Positions 5,253 through 12,406 of a stretch of DNA of 18,399 bases are shown here, piece after piece. Below the pieces are notes generated by a model. That model was not told the origin of the DNA and ran no database searches. It saw only the letters and a program-made list of their open reading frames with translations. Position 1 is the first letter of the stretch. Every line of letters starts with the position of its first letter. This stretch comes from JBDIAR01 sp039812545 (GTDB lineage Bacteria > Actinomycetota > Actinomycetes > Actinomycetales > Dermatophilaceae), in NCBI GenBank assembly GCA_039812545.1, contig JBDIAR010000055.1:1-18399 (forward strand). The letters are read 5' to 3'. A program made the position numbers and the translations under genes.

Positions 5253-6851
5253 GGCGAGGGCGATCAGGTCCCGATAGTCGGCGCCCCAGAAGTCCTCGAC
5301 CCCGTCGGGCAGCAACAGGATCCGTTCGGGGTCCAGCGCGTCCACCGCGCCCTCGTCGTGCGTCACCAGAACGACCGACCCCTTGTAGGAGTGCAGCGCC
5401 GATAGCACCTCGGCGCGCGAGGCCGGGTCCAGGTTGTTCGTCGGCTCGTCCAGGAGCAGGACATTCGCGGCCGACACCACGAGCATCGCCAACGACAGCC
5501 GGGTCTTCTCGCCACCGGACAAGACCCGGGCCGGCTTGTCGACATCGTCCCCGGTGAACAGGAACGACCCCAGCACCTTGCGCACGTCGGTCTCGGACAT
5601 CGAATCCGGGGAACTGGCCACCATGTTCGCCAGCACCGTGCGGGTCATGTCGAGGTTCTCGTGTTCCTGGGCGTAGTAGCCGAGCTTGAGCCCGTGGCCG
5701 TGGACGACCTCACCGGTATCCGGCGGGTCGATCCCGGCCAGTATGCGCAACAGCGTCGTCTTGCCCGCGCCGTTCAACCCGAGGACGACCACCTTGGAGC
5801 CGCGGTCGATCGCCAGGTCGACGTCGGTGAAGACCTCCAGCGACCCGTAGGACCGCGACAGCCCGGTGGCCGTCAGGGGCGTCTTGCCGCACGCGGCCGG
5901 CTCGGGGAACCTCAGCTTGGCGACCTTGTCGCGGGTCCGCTCCCCCTCGACGCCGGCCAGTAGTCGTTCGGCGCGGCGGGCCATGTTCTGGGCGGCGGTC
6001 GCCTTGGTGGCCTTGGCCCGCATCTTGTCCGCCTGGGCCAGCAGGGCGGACGCCTTCTTCTCGGCGTTCAACCGCTCGCGGTGCCGGCGCCGTTCGTCGG
6101 TTTCCCGTTGTTGCAGGTATGCCTTCCAGCCGACGTTGTACTGGTCGAGTTCCTGCCGGTTGGCGTCGAGGTGGAAGACCTTGTTGACGACCTCCCCCAA
6201 CAGGGCCACGTCGTGACTGATGACGACGAGCCCGCCCTTGTATGCCTTGAGATAGTCCCGGAGCCAGGCCACCGAGTCGGCGTCGAGGTGGTTGGTGGGC
6301 TCGTCCAGGAGCAGTGTCTTGGCGCCGGAGAACAGGATGCGGGACAACTCGACCCGACGCCGCTGGCCACCGGACAGCGTGCCGAGGGGTTGCTTCAGCA
6401 CCCGATCCGCGAGCCCCAGGGAGGATGCGATCGCGGCGGCCTCGGACTCGGCGGCATACCCGCCGGCGGTGATGAATTCGGCCTCCAACCGGGTGTAGGA
6501 CCGCATCGCGCGTTCGCGAATGTGGTCATCCGCTGAGCCCATCCGCTGTTCGGCGCGGCGTCGGGACCGGGCGATCTCGTCCAGCCCGCGCGCGGACAGC
6601 ACCCGGTCCAGTGCCAACACGTCCAGATCGCCGGTGCGCGGATCCTGCGGGAGGTAGCCGACGTCGCCGGTTCGCGTCACGGTCCCGGAGGTGGCCTTCC
6701 CCTCACCGGCCAGCACCCGGGTCAACGTCGTCTTGCCCGCACCGTTGCGGCCGACCAAACCGATCCGGTCACCCTCGGCGATCTGAAAGGTCGCCGAGTT
6801 CAGCAACAGCTGGGAACCCACGCGCAACGTGACGTCGGAGGCGACGAGCAC
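5250..6851 (-). CDS. ABC-F family ATP-binding protein
   Basis: The 533-residue cytosolic protein has two ATPase domains and no membrane segment. The first domain has Walker A GRNGAGKT (34-41), signature LSGGQ (159-163) and Walker B with catalytic Glu184 in DEPTNHLD. A charged linker rich in Lys, Arg and Glu (about 240-315) follows. The second domain has Walker A GLNGAGKT (358-365), LSGGE (444-448) and Glu469 in DEPTNNLD. Twin intact domains plus the inter-domain linker define ABC-F proteins, which bind the ribosomal E site and act in translation control or antibiotic protection. The group cannot be fixed from sequence alone. It resembles M. tuberculosis Rv1473, and its neighbour also fits. 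GTG 6851 is chosen because GGAGG lies 6 nt upstream, with TATGCC from the dispersed motif as spacer. An extension further upstream in this frame is non-coding read-through. Confidence 0.93.
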   Translation of the reverse strand: MLVASDVTLRVGSQLLLNSATFQIAEGDRIGLVGRNGAGKTTLTRVLAGEGKATSGTVTRTGDVGYLPQDPRTGDLDVLALDRVLSARGLDEIARSRRRAEQRMGSADDHIRERAMRSYTRLEAEFITAGGYAAESEAAAIASSLGLADRVLKQPLGTLSGGQRRRVELSRILFSGAKTLLLDEPTNHLDADSVAWLRDYLKAYKGGLVVISHDVALLGEVVNKVFHLDANRQELDQYNVGWKAYLQQRETDERRRHRERLNAEKKASALLAQADKMRAKATKATAAQNMARRAERLLAGVEGERTRDKVAKLRFPEPAACGKTPLTATGLSRSYGSLEVFTDVDLAIDRGSKVVVLGLNGAGKTTLLRILAGIDPPDTGEVVHGHGLKLGYYAQEHENLDMTRTVLANMVASSPDSMSETDVRKVLGSFLFTGDDVDKPARVLSGGEKTRLSLAMLVVSAANVLLLDEPTNNLDPASRAEVLSALHSYKGSVVLVTHDEGAVDALDPERILLLPDGVEDFWGADYRDLIALA

Positions 6852-6862
6852 GGCATACCTCC
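6852..6862 (-). promoter_or_regulatory. ABC-F ribosome binding site with motif as spacer
   Basis: On the minus strand GGAGG-TATGCC-GTG places an optimal Shine-Dalgarno 6 nt from the start. It fixes the ABC-F start at 6851. The spacer is part of a GTATGCC copy. Confidence 0.75.
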
Positions 6863-6987
6863 GAGATGATCGACGAGCCGGACGGGCGACAGAGCGGTCC
6901 ACGAGGGCGGGCCGGTCGCCCATTCTGCCAGGCGCCGGCGGGGCGCTGCGGCGCCAAGCCGAGGGCGAGGCGCACCGACCCATCGGG

Positions 6988-6993
6988 TACCTT
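6988..6993 (+). promoter_or_regulatory. -10-like TACCTT, 8 nt before the femX start
   Basis: TACCTT is followed by GGCATGTT and then GTG at 7002. No Shine-Dalgarno is seen between them, so a leaderless transcript is plausible. The spacing is at the long end for such starts. Confidence 0.35.
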
Positions 6994-7001
6994 GGCATGT
7001 T

Positions 7002-8183
7002 GTGACTCGCACAACCCCGAAGTCCCCACCCGGTCCCGGCCGGCCGGCCGTGCCGCGGCTCGGCGTCCGCCCGATCAGCGCCGACGAGCACCTCGCCTGG
7101 ATCCGCGGCCAGGACAGCGTGAGCTTCCTGCAGACCCCCGCCTGGGCCACGGTGAAGCGCGACTGGGACGCCGAATCGCTCGGCTGGTTCGAGGACGACC
7201 GTCTCGTGGCGGCTGCGCTCGTGCTCTACCGCCAGGTGCCCAAGGTCAAGCGGTACCTCGCCTACCTGCCCGAGGGGCCGGCGCTCGACTGGTCCTCGCC
7301 GCGGATCGTCGACTACCTGCGCGAGCTGCGGGATTACCTCAAGGGCAAGCGGGGGTTCGCGATCCGGATGGGCCCGCCGGTGGTGCTGCACCGGTGGGGC
7401 ACCATCACCGTCAAGGACGCCATAGCCGACGAGGCCGTCGACTCCCTGACCCAGGTGCCGCCCGATGTCGTCGAGGACGTCGGTACGAGAGTCCACGACA
7501 CGTTGACCCGGCTGGGCTTCCGACATCGCGACGCGCGCGGCGGGTTCACCGAGGGACAACCGCAGTTCTTGTTCCAGTTGCCGCTGACCGAGACCGACCA
7601 GGACCGTCCGCTCACCGAGGCGGACCTGCTCGCCGGGATGAATCAGTTGTGGCGGCGCAACATCAAGAAATCCGCCAAGGCCGGGGTCGAGGTTCTCCAG
7701 GGCTCCCCCGCCGACCTGCCGGAGTTCCACCGGGTGTACGTCGAGACCGCCGGGCGGGACGGGTTCACCCCCCGGCCGCCGGCCTACTTCGAGAACATGT
7801 TCGCGGCGCTGAGCGCCGAGGACCCGGACCGGATCAGGCTGTATCTGGCCCGGCACGAAGGCGACCTGGTCGCCGCCACGCTGTGGGTGCGGGTCGGTCG
7901 GCACGCCTGGTACGCGTACGGCGCCTCCACGTCGGCCAAGCGGGACGTGCAGGGCTCGACCGCGATCCAATGGCAGATGATGCGCGACGCGCTCGCCGCC
8001 GGCGCGAGCGTGTACGACATGCGCGGCATCACCGACGCCGTCAGCACGGACGACCCGCACCTGGGGCTGCTCCGATTCAAGGTGGGCACCGGGGGCGAGG
8101 CCGTCGAGCTCGTCGGCGAGTGGGACCTCCCGCTCAACAAGGCGTTGTATGCCGCGTTCGACTTCTACCTGCGGAGGCGGTGA
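7002..8183 (+). CDS. femX: FemX/FemAB-family aminoacyltransferase (peptidoglycan bridge)
   Basis: This 393-residue protein belongs to the Fem peptidyltransferase family, which uses aminoacyl-tRNA to add bridge residues to the lipid II stem peptide at the inner membrane face. Family features include YLPEGPALDW near residue 89 and MNQLWRRNIKKSAKAGVEV in the second acetyltransferase-like domain. It ends with AWYAYGASTSAKRD and a final DMRGI segment near the C-terminus. Length fits the family (about 350-420). The amino acid transferred cannot be read from sequence. GTG 7002 is divergent from the ABC-F gene. Its stop is only 3 bp from the next gene, which has an alanine-racemase-like fold, so the pair is probably co-translated and works on the same wall-precursor step. 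The symbol follows the family name and not a proven substrate. Confidence 0.88.
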   Translation: MTRTTPKSPPGPGRPAVPRLGVRPISADEHLAWIRGQDSVSFLQTPAWATVKRDWDAESLGWFEDDRLVAAALVLYRQVPKVKRYLAYLPEGPALDWSSPRIVDYLRELRDYLKGKRGFAIRMGPPVVLHRWGTITVKDAIADEAVDSLTQVPPDVVEDVGTRVHDTLTRLGFRHRDARGGFTEGQPQFLFQLPLTETDQDRPLTEADLLAGMNQLWRRNIKKSAKAGVEVLQGSPADLPEFHRVYVETAGRDGFTPRPPAYFENMFAALSAEDPDRIRLYLARHEGDLVAATLWVRVGRHAWYAYGASTSAKRDVQGSTAIQWQMMRDALAAGASVYDMRGITDAVSTDDPHLGLLRFKVGTGGEAVELVGEWDLPLNKALYAAFDFYLRRR

Positions 8184-8186
8184 GCG

Positions 8187-9308
8187 ATGACCTTCGTCCT
8201 CAACGTGGACGCGGCGCGATGGCGCACCCATCTGGACCGTGAGCTTCGACTGAGTCCGGGCCTGGTCCCCGTCGTCAAGGGCAACGGGTACGGTTTCGGC
8301 ACCGCGCTCCTGGCCGCCGAGTGCGAGCGCCTGCGGGCCGACGCCCTGGACGCGGCGGCGGAGGGCGGCGGTTTCGACCAGGCTGCGACGGACGGCGGTC
8401 ACGGGCGGCCGGTTCCGGATGTGGACCTCGTCTCGGTCGGCACGTATGCCGAGGTCCCCGACGTGCTGGCCGGGTTCGGCGGCCGCGTCCTGGTCCTGGA
8501 GCCGTTCCGGGTGGCGGTGCACGGCGGGGCCGACCAGCTGACGGACCCGGCGTTGGTGCATACCGTGTCGAGCCGGGCCGACCTGATCGGTCTGGCCCAG
8601 CGGGCTCCCGGCGCTGCCGTGGTCATCGAGGGCCTGACGTCGATGAACCGGTTCGGCGCGGTCCCGGCCGAGGTCCGCTCCCTCCTCGACGCGGTCGCCG
8701 GCGGGGTGGTCGACCTACGACTGCACGGTGTCACGCTGCATCTGCCGCTGGGCGGCGGTCATGAGGGAGAAGTTCGGCGGTGGATCGACGCCTTTCCCGA
8801 GCAGGGCAGCTGGTTCGTGTCGCACCTGTCGACCGACGAGTCGGCCAGGCTGCGCCTGGCATACGCCGGAAAGACGATTCGCGACCGGGTCGGGACACGG
8901 CTGTGGCTCGGCGATCCGGACTCCTGGTGGTTCACCGGCTCCGTGCTGGAGGCCAAGGCGGTCGCCAAGGGCACCCGGGCCGGCTATCGGGGTCACCGAT
9001 TGCCGGCCGGTGTCCTCCTCGTCGTCAGCGGTGGCACGGCGCACGGCGTGGCGATGGAGGCGCCGACCGCCGCCGGCTCGCCTCGCCAGCGGGCCGTGGC
9101 CGTTGCCGAGGGCGTACTGGAGGCGGTCGGCCGGATCCGCTCGCCGTTCACCGTGGCCGGGCAGACCGCGTGGTTCGTCGAACCCCCGCATATGCAGGTT
9201 TCGTTGATCCATCTGCCCGGTGCGGTGCGGTTGCCCGCGATCGGGGACGAGCTGCCGGTCCGGATGCGCGCGACCACGGCATACCCCGACGTGGTGCGCT
9301 TCGGCTGA
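8187..9308 (+). CDS. Alanine racemase-like PLP protein, apparently lacking catalytic Tyr
   Basis: The 373-residue protein has the N-terminal barrel of fold-type III PLP enzymes. Lys31 in VVKGNGYGFG matches the cofactor lysine of alanine racemase (KANAYGHG). An Arg in RVGTRLWLG matches the residue that contacts the pyridine nitrogen. However, the segment that in real racemases reads GYADGY, with the second catalytic base Tyr, here reads SGGTAHG. A roughly 25-residue Ala/Gly-rich insertion (about 54-80) also splits the early barrel. It may therefore bind PLP without being a classical racemase. ATG 8187 follows GGAGG at 8173-8177 with 9-nt spacing, inside the end of femX, indicating translational coupling. 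A wall-precursor or amino-acid supply role alongside FemX is inferred. Confidence 0.75.
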   Translation: MTFVLNVDAARWRTHLDRELRLSPGLVPVVKGNGYGFGTALLAAECERLRADALDAAAEGGGFDQAATDGGHGRPVPDVDLVSVGTYAEVPDVLAGFGGRVLVLEPFRVAVHGGADQLTDPALVHTVSSRADLIGLAQRAPGAAVVIEGLTSMNRFGAVPAEVRSLLDAVAGGVVDLRLHGVTLHLPLGGGHEGEVRRWIDAFPEQGSWFVSHLSTDESARLRLAYAGKTIRDRVGTRLWLGDPDSWWFTGSVLEAKAVAKGTRAGYRGHRLPAGVLLVVSGGTAHGVAMEAPTAAGSPRQRAVAVAEGVLEAVGRIRSPFTVAGQTAWFVEPPHMQVSLIHLPGAVRLPAIGDELPVRMRATTAYPDVVRFG

Positions 9309-9316
9309 GCACAAAT

Positions 9317-9336
9317 CGTGACCGATCCCGGTCACG
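9317..9336. terminator. 8-bp stem hairpin after the racemase-like gene
   Basis: CGTGACCG (9317-9324), loop ATCC, then CGGTCACG (9329-9336) form a perfect stem starting 9 bp after the stop codon. No T-tract follows. It likely separates the femX pair from the zinc peptidase gene, though an operator for the latter is possible. Confidence 0.5.
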
Positions 9337-9367
9337 GGGGCAGGCATACCGCGGACGGCACTGCGGT

Positions 9368-9373
9368 TAATCT
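9368..9373 (+). promoter_or_regulatory. Possible -10 TAATCT for the zinc peptidase gene
   Basis: TAATCT is the best -10 match in the 118-bp gap and lies about 55 bp before the start codon. No clear -35 is seen. A GGCATACC copy lies 20 bp upstream at 9343. Confidence 0.3.
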
Positions 9374-9426
9374 TGGTGCAGCCAACCAAGGCAGTGATGC
9401 CGCGACTCTCGTCAGGAGCCTCGTCG

Positions 9427-10389
9427 ATGACGTTCAACGACAACGCCCAACTGGACACCTCTCAGATCGAGGCCCGGGGCAGCAGTGGCGGTGGCGGCGG
9501 CATGGGAGGGGGCGGCTCGTTCCCGGGCGGCATCCAGGTCGGCGGTGGCCTCGGTGGCCTGATCCTGCTGGTCCTCATGCTCATCTTCGGGAAGGGAATG
9601 CTCGGCGGGGGCACCGTCGACACCTCGACTCAGCCCGGCGACACCCGGATCCTGCAACCGTCCCAGGTGAGCGGCGGCGGCACGGTGTCCGACAGTTCGA
9701 TCAGCAGGTGCAAGACCGGCGCCGACGCCAACCGCGACGACGCCTGCCTCGTGGTCGCGACGGTCAACAGCGTGCAGGACTTCTGGAAGACCGCCCTGCC
9801 GAGCTACGGGATGAACTACAAGATGGCCAAGACGGTCCTCTACTCGGGCGTGACCAAGTCCGCGTGCGGAACGGCGTCGAACCAGGTGGGCCCGTTCTAC
9901 TGCCCGCTCGACAGCAAGGTGTACATCGACGCCAGCTTCTTCAAGCTGCTGTCCCAGCGCTTCGGCGCCGACGGCGGGCAGCTGGCCAAGGAGTACGTGG
10001 TGGCGCACGAGTACGGCCACCACATCCAGAACCTGCTCGGCGTGCTGAACCGAGCCCAGCAGGACCCCCAGGGGCCCGAATCCGGGGCCGTGCGGATCGA
10101 GCTGATGGCGGACTGCTTCGCCGGGGTCTGGGTCAACCACGCGAGCACCACCAAGGACGCCAGCGGCACCACCTTGCTCAAGCCGATCACGCAGCAGGAC
10201 ATCAACTCCGCCCTCAGCGCCGCCGCGGCCGTCGGTGACGACCAGATCCAGGAGAAGACCCAGGGCCGGGTGACGCCGGAGAACTGGACGCACGGTTCGT
10301 CGGCCATGCGGGAGAAGTGGTTCACCACCGGCTACAAGTCCGGTGACGCGCAGAAGTGCAACACGCTGACCGCGACCCAACTCGACTGA
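9427..10389 (+). CDS. Neutral zinc metallopeptidase (PF04228, YpfJ-like)
   Basis: The 320-residue single-pass membrane protein has a short polar N-terminus and a Gly-rich stretch (18-46). A transmembrane helix follows (about 42-56, GLGGLILLVLMLIFG), then an extracytoplasmic catalytic domain. The zinc-binding motif is HEYGHH (194-199), giving His194, Glu195 and His198. The family motif IELMADCFAGVW (from 224) supplies a further acidic residue. Two Cys (147 and 159) could form a disulfide outside the cell. The family is widespread in bacteria and its substrate is not known to me. ATG 9427 follows AGGAG at 9414-9418 with 8-nt spacing. The gene stands alone and converges on the PPOX gene across 37 bp containing a hairpin. 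Confidence 0.9.
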   Translation: MTFNDNAQLDTSQIEARGSSGGGGGMGGGGSFPGGIQVGGGLGGLILLVLMLIFGKGMLGGGTVDTSTQPGDTRILQPSQVSGGGTVSDSSISRCKTGADANRDDACLVVATVNSVQDFWKTALPSYGMNYKMAKTVLYSGVTKSACGTASNQVGPFYCPLDSKVYIDASFFKLLSQRFGADGGQLAKEYVVAHEYGHHIQNLLGVLNRAQQDPQGPESGAVRIELMADCFAGVWVNHASTTKDASGTTLLKPITQQDINSALSAAAAVGDDQIQEKTQGRVTPENWTHGSSAMREKWFTTGYKSGDAQKCNTLTATQLD

Positions 10390-10390
10390 C

Positions 10391-10413
10391 GGGCTCTGCT
10401 CCGCGCAGGGCCC
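10391..10413. terminator. Hairpin between convergent zinc peptidase and PPOX genes
   Basis: GGGCTCTGC (10391-10399), loop TCCGC, then GCAGGGCCC (10405-10413) form a 9-bp stem with one T/G wobble. It starts one base after the peptidase stop. No T-run follows. A bidirectional terminator is likely from its position. Confidence 0.55.
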
Positions 10414-10426
10414 GCGCCCAGAAGGG

Positions 10427-10849
10427 TCAGTCGTCGATTGTGGCCTGCGGATCGCGGACGAACCGGCGACCGGACAGTTCGACGTCTTCGATGGTGATGT
10501 AGACCGGCTTGTGGGACGGCAGCCAGGTGTCGAGATGCCATTCGTCCAGCTGGTACTGCTCGCTGAAGGATTCGACGACCCGCGCGACGCCGCGCACCAC
10601 GATGCTCCACGCCTCGGTGTCGGTGACGTGGTCCGCCTCCAGCGCGACGGCGTTGTTCAACGTCACCTGGAACAGCTTCGTCCCGGAGGCGGTCTTCATC
10701 AGGATCTTGCCATCGGCCACGAGGAAGTTGATCGGGTAGATGTCCGGCTGTCCGTGAACCGAGACCGCGAGCCGCCCGAAGCGCTGCGCGTCGAGCAGCT
10801 CCCAGCACTCCTGCGCGGGAATGTCGGTCATGGTGAACGGCTCGGCCAC
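10427..10849 (-). CDS. Pyridoxamine 5'-phosphate oxidase-like (FMN split-barrel) protein
   Basis: The 140-residue protein has the split-barrel fold pattern CWELLDAQRFGRLAVSVHG..PDIYPINFLVADG..ILMKTASGTKL. This resembles actinobacterial PPOX-class proteins (Pyridox_ox_2 type), which bind FMN, F420 or heme. True pyridoxine-oxidase substrate residues cannot be confirmed, so the substrate is unknown; redox or detoxification roles are typical of the class. GTG 10849 is chosen because AGGAGG lies 5 nt upstream. An in-frame extension to 10915 would overlap the upstream gene and adds low-complexity sequence. It lies 62 bp downstream of the acVLRF1 gene on the same strand. Confidence 0.88.
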   Translation of the reverse strand: MAEPFTMTDIPAQECWELLDAQRFGRLAVSVHGQPDIYPINFLVADGKILMKTASGTKLFQVTLNNAVALEADHVTDTEAWSIVVRGVARVVESFSEQYQLDEWHLDTWLPSHKPVYITIEDVELSGRRFVRDPQATIDD

Positions 10850-10911
10850 GGTGCCCTCCTCGGCGGTGGGGCCACCAGCTTTCGACGCTGGCGGTTGTGG
10901 GTCGAGCCTAC

Positions 10912-11553
10912 TCACCCGCGCGACGTTTGTGCCGTGCCCGCCCTCTCGGTGACCGTGATCCGCACCGCACGGCCGCGCCGGACCGCGGCCTCCAGAACGG
11001 CTCGACGCGGGTCGGGCAGGTCGAGGAGCTCTCGACGGACGAGGCCCGCCAGTCGGCGTAACCGTCGATCGTCGAGCACCTCATCGAGCAGGTGGCGGTC
11101 ACCTCCGAGAATCAGGGCAGCCGGTATGCCGTGGGTTCCGTCGGCGTCCCCGCCCAGGATCACGGCGAGCGCGTGGCCGGCGACGGCGTCCACGAGGGCC
11201 GCCGCCTGGCCGTCCCGGCGCCGCGCGAACCGCTGTTGCGACCAGCCGCCGGCCGCGGTCCGGGACTGGACGTATCGGGTCCCCACCCGACTGGCGACGA
11301 TCCGCTCGTCTGCGAGCAGCGCGACGGCATACCCGCCGCGGCGCACCAGGATCACGCCGGTGCCGGGGTACTCGAAGCGCCGAAACGATGCGGTGGCGCC
11401 GTCCTCGGCCACCACCTCGAAATCACCGCCGGAGTCCCCGTGCACCACCTGCCAGGCCCCGTGCCGCTCGGCGAAGCCGCCCAGCCAGCGTTGGATTCGC
11501 GCGGCATCGACTTCCACGGTCCGCGCCGCGGACACGCCGCCGGACCCGGTCAC
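10912..11553 (-). CDS. acVLRF1-family peptidyl-tRNA hydrolase
   Basis: The protein is about 213 residues. It has the Vms1-like release-factor-1 domain signature GGWSQQRFARRR (102-113), where the Gln in the G-x-S-Q loop plays the part of the eRF1 GGQ glutamine. Related proteins (eukaryotic Vms1/ANKZF1) release nascent chains from stalled large subunits. The actinobacterial branch is assigned to ribosome quality control by homology. Residue Ile143 is coded by ATA, very rare at this GC, because a GGCATAC copy lies over it. GTG 11553 sits 16 bp from the sufT stop but has no good Shine-Dalgarno. GTG 11535 is an alternative that better matches the usual N-terminus. It could be the last-but-one gene of the suf transcript. 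Confidence 0.85.
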   Translation of the reverse strand: MTGSGGVSAARTVEVDAARIQRWLGGFAERHGAWQVVHGDSGGDFEVVAEDGATASFRRFEYPGTGVILVRRGGYAVALLADERIVASRVGTRYVQSRTAAGGWSQQRFARRRDGQAAALVDAVAGHALAVILGGDADGTHGIPAALILGGDRHLLDEVLDDRRLRRLAGLVRRELLDLPDPRRAVLEAAVRRGRAVRITVTERAGTAQTSRG

Positions 11554-11569
11554 CTCGGTCGACGCCGGA

Positions 11570-11905
11570 TCACAGATTGAAGCCGAGGGCCCGCAGCTGT
11601 TCGCGCCCGTCCAGGGTGATCTTGTCCGGCCCCCACGGCGGCATCCAGACCCAGTTGATCCGGTAGGACGAAACCATGCCGTCCAGAGCCTGGCCGGTCT
11701 GGTCCTCGATGACGTCGGTCAGCGGACACGCCGCGGAAGTCAGCGTCATGTCGATCACGGCGTGCCCCTGGCCGTCGACGCTGATCCCGTAGACCAGGCC
11801 GAGGTCGACGACATTGATACCGAGTTCGGGGTCGACGACGTCGCGCATCGCCTCCTCGACATCGGCCGCGGTTGCGGTCATCTCGAGTGCGGGGTCCTGA
11901 GTCAT
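11570..11905 (-). CDS. sufT: SufT, DUF59/MIP18-family Fe-S assembly factor
   Basis: The 111-residue MIP18-like domain protein has the DPE motif (Asp25-Pro26-Glu27), the following GINVVDLGLVYG and the conserved Cys60 in TSAACPLTD. SufT proteins assist cluster delivery to client enzymes and usually sit at the end of actinobacterial suf operons, as M. tuberculosis Rv1466 does. The ATG overlaps the sufU stop as ATGA. GGAGG with 6-nt spacing lies upstream, inside sufU, so translation is coupled. The N-terminal region before the DPE motif is short. Confidence 0.93.
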   Translation of the reverse strand: MTQDPALEMTATAADVEEAMRDVVDPELGINVVDLGLVYGISVDGQGHAVIDMTLTSAACPLTDVIEDQTGQALDGMVSSYRINWVWMPPWGPDKITLDGREQLRALGFNL

Positions 11906-12402
11906 GGTTTTCCTCCGGTGGGCGAGGGCGCGTGCGGTGCGCTGTCGGATGAGATGGGGCCGATGTCGACGCCGGCCTGGGCGAGCGCATCGGTGAACGC
12001 GGCCCAGCCCAGCAGGGCGCATTTGACCCGCGCGGGATAACGGGACACACCGGCGAAGGCCACACCGTCCCCGATGACCTCCTCGTCGCCGGGATCGGCT
12101 CCCTTGGAGGTCAACATGGTTCGCATGGCGCGATACACCTCGAATGCGTCCGCGATGGTGTGACCGGTGACCTCCTCGGCGAGGACGGAGGCCGAGGCGA
12201 CCGAGATCGAGCAGCCCAGTGCGTCGTAGGAGATGTCCTCGACGGTGGCGTCCGGTCCGGTTCCGGCGAGGTGGACGCGCAGGGTGACCTCGTCGCCACA
12301 GGTGGGATTGACGTGGTGGACCTCGGCGGCATACGGCTCGCGCAGGCCCGCACCGACGGGATGCTTGCTGTGGTCGATGATCAGCTGTTGGTAGAGATCC
12401 AC
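11902..12402 (-). CDS. sufU: SufU, zinc-dependent sulfurtransferase
   Basis: The 166-residue IscU-fold protein has Cys35, Asp37, Cys64 and Cys128 in the SufU spacing. In the Gram-positive family these bind zinc and accept persulfide from SufS. The roughly 20-residue stretch between the second and third Cys regions that separates SufU from IscU appears present. It therefore acts as a sulfur transfer partner rather than a scaffold. GTG 12402 follows GGGGAG with about 7-nt spacing and lies 4 bp after the sufS stop. A Tyr-Ala codon pair at residues 24-25 is one of the GTATGCC copies. The tail ends in a Ser/Pro/Gly-rich stretch. Confidence 0.94.
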   Translation of the reverse strand: MDLYQQLIIDHSKHPVGAGLREPYAAEVHHVNPTCGDEVTLRVHLAGTGPDATVEDISYDALGCSISVASASVLAEEVTGHTIADAFEVYRAMRTMLTSKGADPGDEEVIGDGVAFAGVSRYPARVKCALLGWAAFTDALAQAGVDIGPISSDSAPHAPSPTGGKP

Positions 12403-12406
12403 GCGG

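Noticed and set aside
5250..8561. Minus-strand frame extending the ABC-F protein to about 1100 residues
   Set aside because: The extra N-terminal part is antisense to femX and the racemase-like gene, which are well supported. A strong ribosome site fixes the ABC-F start at 6851.
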